NCBI RefSeq assembly: GCF_036226525.1
Contig: NZ_CP108487.1
Coordinates: 1,922,001-1,986,000 of the forward strand
Direction: 5' to 3'
DNA length: 64,000 nt
Origin: Kribbella sp. NBC_01245
GTDB lineage: Bacteria; Actinomycetota; Actinomycetes; Propionibacteriales; Kribbellaceae
Shown piece after piece: positions 6,198 to 14,725 of this stretch (position 1 is the first letter of the stretch; every line of letters begins with the position of its first letter). A program made the position numbers and the translations under genes. Below the pieces are notes generated by a model. That model made no database searches. It saw only the letters and a list, made by a program, of their open reading frames with translations, and was not told where the DNA came from.

Positions 6198-8591
6198 ATG
6201 TCCGCCCTGCAACGACCGCGGCGCCTCGGCGCCCTAGCGGTCACCACATCCCTTGTCTTAACCGGCGTCACAGCTCTCGGCATCACCCCGTCGCTGGCTG
6301 CGTCGTCCACCGTCGTGATCACCGAGGTGTACGGCGGTGGCGGCAACTCCGGCGCGTCGTACACGCATGACTTCATCGAGCTGACCAACAACAGCTCGTC
6401 TCCCGTCGACCTGGCCGGCTGGTCCATCCAGTACGCGTCCGCGACCGGTAGCAGCTGGACCAACAAGATCATCCTCAGCGGCACGATCGCCCCGGGCGGC
6501 GTTTACCTCGCGCAGGGTGCATCCGGCGGCGTGAACGGCCTGCCGCTACCCACCCCCGACGCCACCGGCAGCGTGAACATGTCCGCTACGGCCGGCAAGG
6601 TGGCGCTCGTCTCCTCGACGACCAGCCTGACCTGTGCGACGGGCTGTACGACGTTGCCGGGAGTCGTCGATTTCGTGGGCTACGGCGCCACGGCCAGCGA
6701 CAGCGAGACGGCGCCCGCGCCCGCACCGTCGAACACGACCTCGGTGACGCGCAAGGTGCCGACCACCGACGGCGACAACAACTCGACCGAGTTCGCGGCC
6801 GTCGCGCCGACGCCGAAGGCCCTGACCAGCACTCCCCCGGACCCGGACCCGGTCGACGCGCGGATCCACGACATCCAGGGCGCGGCCCACCTCTCGCCGC
6901 TGAACGGCAAGCTGGTCGGCAACGTCACGGGCGTCGTAACCGCCAAGACCACCAACGGCTTCTGGTTCCAGGACACCGAGCCCGACGCCGACCCGGCCAC
7001 CAGCGAAGGCCTGTTCGTCTTCACCGGTTCGGCCCCGACCGTTGTCGTCGGCAACAGTGTTGTTGTCAAGGGCAAGGTCACGGAGTTCCGGCCGGGTGGT
7101 TCGGGTGGCAGCGACAACCTGACCACCACCGAACTCACGCAGCCCGAAATCACGGTCACCGGTACGACGTCGGTGCCCACGGCAACAATCGTCGGCCCGG
7201 GTGGACGCGTGCCTCCGGCCAAGGTGATCGAGGACGACTCGACCGGTGACGTCGAAACCACCGGGACCTACGAGCCGGCCACCGACGGCATCGACTTCTG
7301 GGAGTCCCTCGAGGGCATGTGGCTCGGCCTCGACCAGCCCGGCGTGACCGGTCTGCGCAGCAACTTCGGCGAGCTGCCCGTCGTACCGGCTGGATCCGCC
7401 ACGCGGACCACTCGCGGCGGGATCGTGCTGCTGGAGGACGACAACAACCCCGAGCGGATCATGCTGGACGACGTACTCGCGCCGATCCCGACCGCGAAGG
7501 TGGGCGACAAGCTCGCGGGCGTCGTGACGGGGGTGCTCGACTACTCGTTCGGCAACTTCAAGTTCCAGGTGAGCCAGACCCCGACCGTGGTGGACGGCGG
7601 CCTGCAGCGCGAGAAGACCAAGGCCTCGGCGGCGACGCAGATCTCGGTGGCGACGTTCAACGTGGAGAACCTTGACCCGAGCGACGGGCCGGAGAAGTTC
7701 AACGGGCTAGCCCAGGCGATCGTGCACAACCTGGCCTCGCCGGACATCCTGGCGCTGGAAGAGGTCCAGGACAACGATGGCGCGGTCAACAGCGGTACCA
7801 CCGCGGCCGACGTCACGCTGAACACACTGACCGCGGCCATCACCGCGGCGGGCGGGCCGAAGTACGAATGGCGTCAGATCGACCCGGTCAACAACGCCGA
7901 GGGTGGTGAGCCGGGTGGCAACATCCGGGTGGCCTTCCTGGTCCGCAAGGACCGGCCGGTGAAGTTCGTGGACCGGCCGGGTGGCGGTTCGACCGTCGAC
8001 ACCACGATCGTCAGCAAGTACGGCAAGCTCCAGCTCAGCGCCTCCCCCGGCCGCGTCGACCCGGCCAACCCTGCCTGGGCCGCCGCTCGGGTGCCGCTCG
8101 CGGGCGAGTTCACCTGGCATGGCGAGACGCTGTTCGTGGTGGCGAACCACTTCAGCTCCAAGGGCGGGGATGACCCGTTGTGGGGTCGCACCCAGCCGCC
8201 GGTTCGTAGCAGTGAGGTCAAGCGCCACGAGCAGGCCCGGTCGGTCCGGAACTTCGTGGACGAGATCCTCACGAAGAACGCTCGTGCGAATGTGATCGTG
8301 CTCGGCGATATCAACGACTTCGACTTCGCCGAGACCACGGACATCTTGGTAGGAAGCGGTAATACCGCTCTGATTGATCTACCGCGTACGTTGAAAGATG
8401 CGGAACGGTACAGCTACGTGTTCGAGGGCAACAGCCAGATCCTCGACCAGATCCTGATGTCCAACAACCTGCTGTCCGGTCACGCGTACGACATCGTGCA
8501 CATGAACAGCGAGTTCCCGGACCAGATCAGCGACCACGACCCACAGGTCGTGCGTGTCACCCCCATCCCGTGGTGGTGGCCCTGGCCGTGA
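6198..8591 (+). CDS. Secreted LTD-domain endonuclease/exonuclease/phosphatase protein
   Basis: Probably an extracellular nuclease of the ExeM/NucH type. The 797-aa product has a signal peptide (MSALQRPRRLGALAVTTSL to about residue 34). A lamin-tail domain follows (VVITEVYGGGGNSGASYTHDFIELTN), then a middle region typical of OB-fold segments in these nucleases. The C-terminal EEP domain carries ATFNVENLDPSD, LALEEVQDND, VVANHFSSKGGD, VIVLGDINDFD and ISDHDPQ, the metal and catalytic motifs of the fold. The start at 6198 gives the cleanest signal peptide; an in-frame TTG at 6144 would only add 18 residues. It sits 124 bp downstream of the M4 protease, so two exported degradative enzymes are adjacent. 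Confidence 0.9.
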   Translation: MSALQRPRRLGALAVTTSLVLTGVTALGITPSLAASSTVVITEVYGGGGNSGASYTHDFIELTNNSSSPVDLAGWSIQYASATGSSWTNKIILSGTIAPGGVYLAQGASGGVNGLPLPTPDATGSVNMSATAGKVALVSSTTSLTCATGCTTLPGVVDFVGYGATASDSETAPAPAPSNTTSVTRKVPTTDGDNNSTEFAAVAPTPKALTSTPPDPDPVDARIHDIQGAAHLSPLNGKLVGNVTGVVTAKTTNGFWFQDTEPDADPATSEGLFVFTGSAPTVVVGNSVVVKGKVTEFRPGGSGGSDNLTTTELTQPEITVTGTTSVPTATIVGPGGRVPPAKVIEDDSTGDVETTGTYEPATDGIDFWESLEGMWLGLDQPGVTGLRSNFGELPVVPAGSATRTTRGGIVLLEDDNNPERIMLDDVLAPIPTAKVGDKLAGVVTGVLDYSFGNFKFQVSQTPTVVDGGLQREKTKASAATQISVATFNVENLDPSDGPEKFNGLAQAIVHNLASPDILALEEVQDNDGAVNSGTTAADVTLNTLTAAITAAGGPKYEWRQIDPVNNAEGGEPGGNIRVAFLVRKDRPVKFVDRPGGGSTVDTTIVSKYGKLQLSASPGRVDPANPAWAAARVPLAGEFTWHGETLFVVANHFSSKGGDDPLWGRTQPPVRSSEVKRHEQARSVRNFVDEILTKNARANVIVLGDINDFDFAETTDILVGSGNTALIDLPRTLKDAERYSYVFEGNSQILDQILMSNNLLSGHAYDIVHMNSEFPDQISDHDPQVVRVTPIPWWWPWP

Positions 8592-8618
8592 CCTCGCACT
8601 GAGCGAGAGAGGTCCGGC

Positions 8619-9038
8619 ATGACAGACGACACCCAGCGCAAGTACGTGGTGGAGAAGTCGGACGATGAATGGCGTGCCCAGCTGTCCCCGGCGGAGTACC
8701 AGGTGCTCCGCCGGGCCGGCACCGAGCCGGCCTTCGTCGGCGAGTACACCGATACCAAGACCATCGGCGTCTACCGGTGCCGGGCCTGCCAGGCCGAGCT
8801 GTTCCGCAGCGAGACCAAGTTCGACTCGCACTGTGGCTGGCCGTCGTTCTTCGCGCCCTTGGCCGAGGAGCGAGTGGAGTACATCGAGGACGTCACGATG
8901 GGCATGAAGCGGGTCGAGGTGCGCTGCGCCAACTGCGGCAGCCACCTCGGCCACGTCTTCGAAGGCGAGGGCTATGGCACGCCCACCGACCTCCGCTACT
9001 GCATCAACTCGATCAGCCTGACCCTCGACCCGGCCTGA
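8619..9038 (+). CDS. msrB: Peptide-methionine (R)-S-oxide reductase MsrB
   Basis: MsrB reduces methionine-R-sulfoxide in oxidised proteins, with thioredoxin as usual reductant. The 139-aa protein has the four zinc cysteines (C54/C57 in CRAC, C103/C106 in CANC), the substrate motif SHCGWPSFF (with C72) and the catalytic C128 in RYCINSISL. These features mark a complete, cysteine-type enzyme. It follows the nuclease gene by 27 bp with GAGAGAGG upstream, and its stop codon directly abuts that of the convergent methyltransferase gene at 9039. Confidence 0.97.
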   Translation: MTDDTQRKYVVEKSDDEWRAQLSPAEYQVLRRAGTEPAFVGEYTDTKTIGVYRCRACQAELFRSETKFDSHCGWPSFFAPLAEERVEYIEDVTMGMKRVEVRCANCGSHLGHVFEGEGYGTPTDLRYCINSISLTLDPA

Positions 9039-9806
9039 TCACCGCTTGCCGATGACGACCGTGGCACCACGGTCGTCGTCGTACGTCGACCAGGCCGTCA
9101 GGCCGTTGACCGTCATCACCGCGACGGCTTCAGCGGCCTGACGGTCACTCGTCTCGACCAGCAAGTGCCCGCCATCCGCAAGCCACGCAGCCGCCTCGGC
9201 GGCAACCCGACGGAGTACGTCGAGACCGTCCACGCCGCCATCCAGCGCGACGCGCGGCTCGTGCAACCGGGCCTCCGGTGGCATGAGGGCGACCGCCTCG
9301 GACGGTACGTACGGCACGTTGGCCAGCAGTACGTCGACTCGCCCCTTGAGGTCCGTCGGCAACGGTTCGAACAGGTCTCCCTCGAAAACGCGCCCGCCAA
9401 CCGCCTCGACGTTGCGCCGGGCACAGCGCACGGCCGCCGGCTCCACATCGGCCGCAACGAGCTCGACGTCATCCGACGCTGCCGCCAACGCGATCCCCAA
9501 CGCGCCCGAACCGCAGCACAGATCAACCACGACGGCAGGCCGCGGCACCAGTTTCAGGGCCTCTTCGACCAGGAATTCCGACCGGCGGCGAGGGACGAAC
9601 ACCCCAGGGTCGAGCGATACCCGCAGCTCACGGAACAAAGCCCAGCCGACGATCTGCTCGAGCGGCACGCCCTCGACCCGGCGATCGATCATCGCGGTCA
9701 AGGCCGCCGGGGTCGTGGCGGTGCTGATCAGGAGATCCGCTTCGTCCTCGGCGAAAACGCAGCCGGCGGTGCGGAGAACATCGATAACGGTGGAACGTGA
9801 GTTCAT
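9039..9806 (-). CDS. PrmC-related protein-glutamine N5-methyltransferase
   Basis: A SAM-dependent class I methyltransferase related to HemK/PrmC, which methylates the GGQ glutamine of release factors. The 255-aa product has a short helical N-terminal domain, PGVFVPRRRSEFLVE, and the SAM loop VVDLCCGSGALGIALA near residue 95. The motif-IV tetrapeptide is NVPY rather than the NPPY of true PrmC. This variant is seen in the actinobacterial PrmC-related family whose substrate is not established. Genuine PrmC normally lies next to prfA, which is absent here, so I do not assign a PrmC symbol. Confidence 0.85.
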   Translation of the reverse strand: MNSRSTVIDVLRTAGCVFAEDEADLLISTATTPAALTAMIDRRVEGVPLEQIVGWALFRELRVSLDPGVFVPRRRSEFLVEEALKLVPRPAVVVDLCCGSGALGIALAAASDDVELVAADVEPAAVRCARRNVEAVGGRVFEGDLFEPLPTDLKGRVDVLLANVPYVPSEAVALMPPEARLHEPRVALDGGVDGLDVLRRVAAEAAAWLADGGHLLVETSDRQAAEAVAVMTVNGLTAWSTYDDDRGATVVIGKR

Positions 9807-9990
9807 CAGAGCCCTTCGAAGTACCCGATTCGGGGCTCTCGACGACTCAGACCAGACCGGTCCGAGGTGAGAGCGCCCACCCTGCGCTAGCGGTAATGGG
9901 TCCCACCTCCTTCAGATCATTCGACTCATTCAACCGGACGCCGGAAAGCCTACCTTTTGGTCCGCGGGCGGCCACAACTGGTCCACATGG

Positions 9991-10593
9991 TCACGCGGGA
10001 AGGAGGACCCGCACCTGGTCCCGGATCTCTTGCACGATGTCGTCGACCGGCTTGGCGATGTTGATCGTCGCCGCCATGCTGACGAACATGATCGCGGAGA
10101 CGATATGCGCCCGCGCCGCGGCGTCCTTCGCGCTGTTGCGCCCGTCACGAAGCAGCACGTCGACGATCGCCTCCTCGGTCCGCACGGTCAGACCGAGGGC
10201 CTCGCTGTGGTGGGGCTCCTCGGGGTCGCCGAAGACCATCTCCCGCAGGTAAGTCCGCCCGTTGTCGATCTGTTTACGGTTGCACTCGACCACCGGGCGA
10301 ACGATCGCCATCACCGCATCGAGCGGGTCGGCGATGCCCTCGGCCGCCGACTTCCCTTCGTCGAGCGCGTCGGCGTACGTGGAGTTCTGCACGAGCAGTA
10401 GCAACTCACCCTTGGTCTTGGCGTAGAGGAACAGCGTGCCCGCACCGATATCGGCCTTGTCGGCGATCTCCTGGGTGGTGACCTCATCGACGCCGCGCTC
10501 GGCGAAGAGCTCTCGGGCGGCGGCGGTGATGCGGTCGAGCTTCTCCTGCTTGTTCCGCTCGCGCCGTCCGACTGGCTGGGAGGCGACTGGCAT
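9991..10593 (-). CDS. TetR-family transcriptional regulator
   Basis: A DNA-binding repressor of 200 aa. The N-terminal TetR helix-turn-helix spans roughly residues 20-66 (ITAAARELFAERG, TTQEIADKADIGAGTLFLYA). The C-terminal ligand-binding half has no recognisable specificity. It is the last gene of a run transcribed leftward from 13420, 87 bp beyond the EthD-like gene. The simplest reading is that it controls this operon through the palindrome at 13487-13512, but the link is by position only. Confidence 0.92.
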   Translation of the reverse strand: MPVASQPVGRRERNKQEKLDRITAAARELFAERGVDEVTTQEIADKADIGAGTLFLYAKTKGELLLLVQNSTYADALDEGKSAAEGIADPLDAVMAIVRPVVECNRKQIDNGRTYLREMVFGDPEEPHHSEALGLTVRTEEAIVDVLLRDGRNSAKDAAARAHIVSAIMFVSMAATINIAKPVDDIVQEIRDQVRVLLPA

Positions 10594-10680
10594 GGCTGCC
10601 GTCCTTCGCTGCTGTGTGAACTCGAATCTGCCGGCTCATTCTTCCATGGCGACCACGGGCATTTTCGGCGAGCGATGCCG

Positions 10681-11472
10681 CTACGGCAGGTAGTGCGAAA
10701 GTTCCACGCCGTCTTTCACGTAGGTCAGCGTCTCGGACACGTCGTAGGCATGGACGGCGGCGGTGAAGGGAGCCAACGCGCCCGACATGCTCTCGATCTC
10801 AGAGCTCTTGAAGAAGGACGCTCGCGCCGCCGGATCCTCGAAGCCCAGGACGAGCGACGCGTGGAACCGCTGGTCTGCCGGGTTGTCGTGCGCGACGTTC
10901 GGGGTGTTCCAGAGCCGCTGGTTCCAGGGCATGAAGACCTGGGTTCTCAGTTCCGTCAGCACGCCCGTGTTCGCGAGCGCGGGCACGAGCTCGCGCGTGA
11001 GGAACCTCCGGAATGCGCCGGTCCTGACGCCTTCTCGCTTGCGGAGGTAGATCAGGCTCCGCGCTCCCGTCGGCTCCCCGCGACCCACGTCGTACCAGCG
11101 CGCCGAACTCGGCGGCCCGGCGTACAGCAGGGTGCGCCGAAACACGTTCACTTCGTCCTTGTACGCCAGCTTGGTCTGCTTGCGGCCCAGCAGTGGGGAC
11201 AGGACGGATGCCATCGTGACTTCGGCGACGCCGTCGATCCTGCGCTCGGCTGGGATGGCCGTCTCGACTCCGGTGATGGCCGGCCATAGCCCTGGGTTGT
11301 GCTCCGCCAGATGGATCTGGCGGTATTCATCGAACCCTGGGGTCGCGGAGATGATCTTCGAGTGCGGGCCTTTCCAGTAGTCCATGCCCGTCTGCCGCGG
11401 TTGGTCGGTGCGCGTCCACAGCAGAATCGATGAGGCGAAGGGTTTCTTGGAGTTGGGATAGGTCGTGGTCAT
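10681..11472 (-). CDS. EthD-like dimeric alpha-beta barrel protein
   Basis: The 263-aa product resembles EthD-type ferredoxin-fold proteins. The N-terminal part (SILLWTRTDQPRQTGMDYWKGPHSKI, then EYRQIHLAEHN) has the pattern of a monomeric barrel that pairs to form an active site or ligand cavity. The C-terminal half (FHASLVLGFEDPAARASFFKSSE) looks like a second copy of the fold. No catalytic residues can be named. It is encoded 28 bp downstream of an alpha/beta hydrolase and shares its operon, so a role in the same small-molecule conversion is inferred. Confidence 0.7.
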   Translation of the reverse strand: MTTTYPNSKKPFASSILLWTRTDQPRQTGMDYWKGPHSKIISATPGFDEYRQIHLAEHNPGLWPAITGVETAIPAERRIDGVAEVTMASVLSPLLGRKQTKLAYKDEVNVFRRTLLYAGPPSSARWYDVGRGEPTGARSLIYLRKREGVRTGAFRRFLTRELVPALANTGVLTELRTQVFMPWNQRLWNTPNVAHDNPADQRFHASLVLGFEDPAARASFFKSSEIESMSGALAPFTAAVHAYDVSETLTYVKDGVELSHYLP

Positions 11473-11500
11473 GTTCTTGCCTTCGTCCAGTGGGGAGCGG

Positions 11501-12364
11501 TCAGCGGGTCAGGAACTCGACGGCGACAGGGGCGAACTTCTCGTGGAACTGGAAGATGCCGCCGTGCCCGGAGTCGGGGTAGATGACCAGCTCCGAGCCC
11601 TTGATGCGGCGGTGCAGGTCTTCGGAGAGCACCGAGGGCACCATCCGGTCGTTGTCGCCGTTCGCGATCAGGGTGGGCTGCGTGAGCTTCGACAGATCAG
11701 CGGGGGCGGAGCGTCCGAACTTCTTGATCGCCTTCAGCTGCGTCTGCATCGCGCGCAACTTGAAGTCCGCGTCACGGTCGCGGGTGCGCTCCTGCAAGCG
11801 CTGCACGAACGCCTTCGCGGCGGCCTTACCGGCGGCGTTGCGGTTGAAGAACAGGTACTCCTTCGGGTCCGACCGGGTCAGGGTCGACCGCAGAATGTCC
11901 CGGTAGGTGATGCCGGCGACCTTGTCGATGTCCTTGCCGCCCCTCGGACCGGTGCCGGTCAGGACGAGCCGGCGGACGAGCTCAGGGTGCTTGACCGCGA
12001 GGTCCTGGGCGATGAAGCCGCCTAGGGAGAAAGAGAAGATGTCGATCTTGTCGAAGCCGAGGGCCTTGATGAAGGTGTAGGCGTCGTCGGCCATGGCCTC
12101 GACGCTGTCGGGAACGTGGCCGGTGGAGGCGCCAACGCCGCGGTTGTCGAAGGTGATGACGTGGTGAGTCTTCGCGATGGGGTCGACGATCCGGGGATCC
12201 CAGTTGTCGAGGGTCGCCGCGAGGTGCACGAAGAAGACGACGGGGACCCCGCCCTTCGGTCCCAGCTCCCGGTAGGCGTAGGTGACGCCGTTGGCGGTGA
12301 TGGTGTGGACGGGCGCGTCCTGGTACCTGGTGACGGGTTCGTTCGCTGTGTCGCTGTTGTTCAT
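11501..12364 (-). CDS. Alpha/beta hydrolase
   Basis: A 287-aa cytoplasmic hydrolase. The catalytic triad can be read directly: the nucleophile serine in IFSFSLGGFIAQ, the acid in IANGDNDRMVPS and the histidine in YPDSGHGGIFQF. The oxyanion region is VVFFVHLAATLDNWDP and the strand-turn GVGAST. A good ribosome site (AGGGAGAACACC-ATG) fixes the start at 12364. Haloperoxidase and ester-hydrolase members look alike at this level, so no substrate is proposed. It is the second gene of the TetR-linked operon; an 11-bp direct repeat GGTTCGCGAAT lies in the gap to the first. Confidence 0.93.
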   Translation of the reverse strand: MNNSDTANEPVTRYQDAPVHTITANGVTYAYRELGPKGGVPVVFFVHLAATLDNWDPRIVDPIAKTHHVITFDNRGVGASTGHVPDSVEAMADDAYTFIKALGFDKIDIFSFSLGGFIAQDLAVKHPELVRRLVLTGTGPRGGKDIDKVAGITYRDILRSTLTRSDPKEYLFFNRNAAGKAAAKAFVQRLQERTRDRDADFKLRAMQTQLKAIKKFGRSAPADLSKLTQPTLIANGDNDRMVPSVLSEDLHRRIKGSELVIYPDSGHGGIFQFHEKFAPVAVEFLTR

Positions 12365-12424
12365 GGTGTTCTCCCTTTTCTGGTTCGCGAATGGTTCGCG
12401 AATGCCGCGTTGGTGAGTGACGTT

Positions 12425-13420
12425 TCAGGCCCTGGTGATGACGGCCTTGCCGCGGATGCCGCCCTTGTCCAGCGACTGGACGGCCTGCACGGTCTGGTCG
12501 AAGTCGAAGACCCGTCCGACGACAGGGCGCACCGCCCCACTGTCGACGAGAGCGCTGATCTGGCGGAGCTGGTCGCCGCTGGCGCGCATGAAGAGGAACT
12601 CGTACCTCACGCCGAGGCGCCGGGCCTTGCGGCGGATGCCGCTGCTGAGCGCGGTCATGACCAGCCGGAGCACCGAGTTCGTTCCGAGCTCGCGAGCGAA
12701 TGCCGCGTCGGGCGGTCCGGCGATTCCGATCGCCTTGCCGCCAGGGCGCAGCACCCGGAGAGACTTCTCGAGGTTCTCCCCGCCGAGGCTGTCCAGCACC
12801 AGGTCGTACCCGTCCAGAAGCTGTTCGAAATCCTGGTTGCGGTAGTCGATGACGCTGTCGGCGCCGAGCCCGCGGACGAAGTCGGCGTCATCGGCGCTGA
12901 CCGTCGTCGCGACCGTGGCGCCGAGGTGCTTGGCGAGCTGGATCGCGACCGTCCCGACGCCGCCGGCGCCGCCGTGGATGAGGACCCGCTGCCCCGGCTG
13001 CACCTTGCCCCGCTCAACGAGCGCCTGCCAGGCGGTCAGGGCGACCAGCGGCAGCGAGGCTGCTTCCTCGACCGTGATCGACACCGGCTTGAGTGCCAGG
13101 TCGGTCTCTGCCACCGCGATGCGCTCCGCGAAGGTTCCGATCCGCTCCTGGCCGGGCCGGGCGTACACCTCGTCGCCTGGCACGAATCCCCGCACCTTCG
13201 CGCCGACGCCGATGACGGTTCCGGCGACATCGTTTCCGAGGATCTGCGGCAGTTTGTACGGAAGGATCTGCTTGAACTCACCCGCGCGAATCTTCTCGTC
13301 GAGCACGTTGAGCCCTGCGGCCTGCACCTGTACGAGCACATCGCGCTCGCCGACCACAGGCTCGGGGACATCCACCTCCTGGAGCGGTCCCTTGTATTCC
13401 TTGACGACGAACGCGCGCAT
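12425..13420 (-). CDS. Zinc-independent NADPH:quinone oxidoreductase-like (MDR) enzyme
   Basis: A medium-chain dehydrogenase/reductase of the quinone oxidoreductase type. The 331-aa product starts MRAFVVKEYKGPL, has the GroES-like N-terminal half (ILGNDVAGTVIGVG, FVPGDEVYA) and the nucleotide-binding loop HGGAGGVGTVAIQLAKHLGA. It lacks the structural zinc cysteines of alcohol dehydrogenases. The start at 13420 has AAGGAAGTCACC upstream; 26 further in-frame residues would run into the operator. It is the first gene of a four-gene operon (oxidoreductase, hydrolase, EthD-like, TetR) driven from the promoter at 13498-13526. Confidence 0.94.
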   Translation of the reverse strand: MRAFVVKEYKGPLQEVDVPEPVVGERDVLVQVQAAGLNVLDEKIRAGEFKQILPYKLPQILGNDVAGTVIGVGAKVRGFVPGDEVYARPGQERIGTFAERIAVAETDLALKPVSITVEEAASLPLVALTAWQALVERGKVQPGQRVLIHGGAGGVGTVAIQLAKHLGATVATTVSADDADFVRGLGADSVIDYRNQDFEQLLDGYDLVLDSLGGENLEKSLRVLRPGGKAIGIAGPPDAAFARELGTNSVLRLVMTALSSGIRRKARRLGVRYEFLFMRASGDQLRQISALVDSGAVRPVVGRVFDFDQTVQAVQSLDKGGIRGKAVITRA

Positions 13421-13486
13421 GGTGACTTCCTTCGTTTCTGAAGACCGTCTGATGACGGGCCGGGTCTCGGCCGAATAAATAAGTCC

Positions 13487-13526
13487 GAGTACGCTCAATA
13501 TTGAGCCTACTCATTTATTTTGTCAA
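13487..13526 (-). promoter_or_regulatory. Promoter overlapped by a palindromic operator
   Basis: On the minus strand TTGACA (13521-13526) is followed after exactly 17 bp by CAATAT (13498-13503), a near-consensus sigma-70 type promoter for the oxidoreductase operon. A palindrome covers the -10: GCTCAATATTGAGC is perfect at 13493-13506, and GAGTA/TACTC extend it symmetrically to 13487-13512. The AT-rich flank also stands out from the GC-rich surroundings. Binding here would block RNA polymerase. Confidence 0.85.
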
Positions 13527-13619
13527 GCGAGGGCACCCGAACGCCGAAGGAGGGCGATCGGGCGTTGCCGCGCGGTCAGATGTGACCAGTCGCGGCAGAA
13601 GAAGAGGGAGTGGGAAAGG

Positions 13620-14015
13620 TTAGATCGGTGTGGCGAGGGCGACCGGGTTGCGGTCGGGGTCGGCGACGTACGCCTGGCGCTCGCCCCACGGCATGTTCGC
13701 GGGGGCCTGCATGATCTCGTAGCCGGCCTCGCGCATCTTGGCGACCTCGGCCTCGACGTCCTCCACGTACACGAACAGCTCGAAGCGAGGCGCCGTACCG
13801 ACCGTGACGCCCAGTTGGGCCTCAGGCCAGTTGTAGTCGGCGATACCGAGTGACGATTCGCCACCCAGCTCCAGGCCGACGTAGTGCGGGTCGCCCTCCA
13901 GTGGGAACTGGTAGACCGGCTCGTAGCCCAGTTTGGTGTAGAACGCCACAGAGCGCCTCACGTTACTCACGTAGAGCACCGGAAACGCCCTGCGTCTAGT
14001 GCCAGACGGACTCAT
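13620..14015 (-). CDS. VOC-family (glyoxalase/bleomycin-resistance fold) protein
   Basis: A 131-aa protein of the vicinal-oxygen-chelate fold. Two beta-alpha-beta modules are visible: [23 protein letters not shown], and [20 protein letters not shown] followed by [19 protein letters not shown]. The usual first metal histidine is not evident, so it may bind a ligand rather than act as an enzyme. The start at 14015 overlaps the hemQ stop by four bases (ATGA), indicating translational coupling as the last gene of the heme operon. Confidence 0.88.
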   Translation of the reverse strand: MSPSGTRRRAFPVLYVSNVRRSVAFYTKLGYEPVYQFPLEGDPHYVGLELGGESSLGIADYNWPEAQLGVTVGTAPRFELFVYVEDVEAEVAKMREAGYEIMQAPANMPWGERQAYVADPDRNPVALATPI

Positions 14016-14725
14016 GCGAGGTTGGCGATCAGCTCGATCAGCTCGGTTCGCTTGCCGGTGTAGAAGGGGACTTCCTCGCGCACGTGGCGACGGGCGGTGG
14101 AGGCGCGCAGGTCGCGCATCAGGTCGACCATCCGGTGCAGCTCGTCGGCCTCGAACGCCAGCATCCACTCGTAGTCGCCGAGCGCGAACGACGCGACCGT
14201 GTTGGCCCGGACGTCCGGGTAGCTGCGAGCCATCTTGCCGTGCTCGGCCAGCATGAAGCGCCGCTCCTCGTCGGGCAGCAGGTACCACTCGTAGGACCGC
14301 ACGAACGGGTAGACGCAGATGTAGTCGCGCGGCGTCTCGTCGGCGAGGAACGCCGGGATGTGGCTCTTGTTGAACTCGGCCGGACGGTGCAACGCCATCT
14401 GCGACCAGACGGGCGTCAGGCTGCGACCGAGCGACGTACGGCGGAGCTTGTGGAACGCCTTCTGCAACGCGTCCGGGGTCGGGGCGTGCCACCAGACCAT
14501 GAAGTCCGCGTCGGCCCGGAAGCCGGCCACGTCGTACCAGCCGCGGATCACCACGTCGTCGTCCGCGACCGACTCGATCGCCTTGCGAACGCCGGTGGCG
14601 AGCACACCGCGATCCACGTCGCCGAGTGGCGAGTGCAGCCGGAAGACCGACCACATCGTGTAGCGGATGACGTCGTTCAGCTCGCGGGCCTTCGGTTTGG
14701 CGGTGCCTTCTGCGGTCTCGGTCAC
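14012..14725 (-). CDS. hemQ: Coproheme decarboxylase HemQ (chlorite dismutase family)
   Basis: HemQ converts coproheme III to heme b by two peroxide-dependent decarboxylations, the last step of the coproporphyrin-dependent pathway of Gram-positive bacteria. The 237-aa product has the family signature segments [38 protein letters not shown] and [24 protein letters not shown]. The start is GTG at 14725, overlapping the hemY stop by four bases; sequence upstream in that frame is hemY read out of frame. It lies in a hemE-hemY-hemQ-VOC chain in which every junction overlaps by four bases, so the pathway enzymes are made together. Confidence 0.96.
   Translation of the reverse strand: MTETAEGTAKPKARELNDVIRYTMWSVFRLHSPLGDVDRGVLATGVRKAIESVADDDVVIRGWYDVAGFRADADFMVWWHAPTPDALQKAFHKLRRTSLGRSLTPVWSQMALHRPAEFNKSHIPAFLADETPRDYICVYPFVRSYEWYLLPDEERRFMLAEHGKMARSYPDVRANTVASFALGDYEWMLAFEADELHRMVDLMRDLRASTARRHVREEVPFYTGKRTELIELIANLA

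Noticed and set aside
4383..6212. A 609-codon minus-strand frame
   Set aside because: Antisense to the M4 protease gene, whose signal peptide and HEMSH site show the real reading direction.
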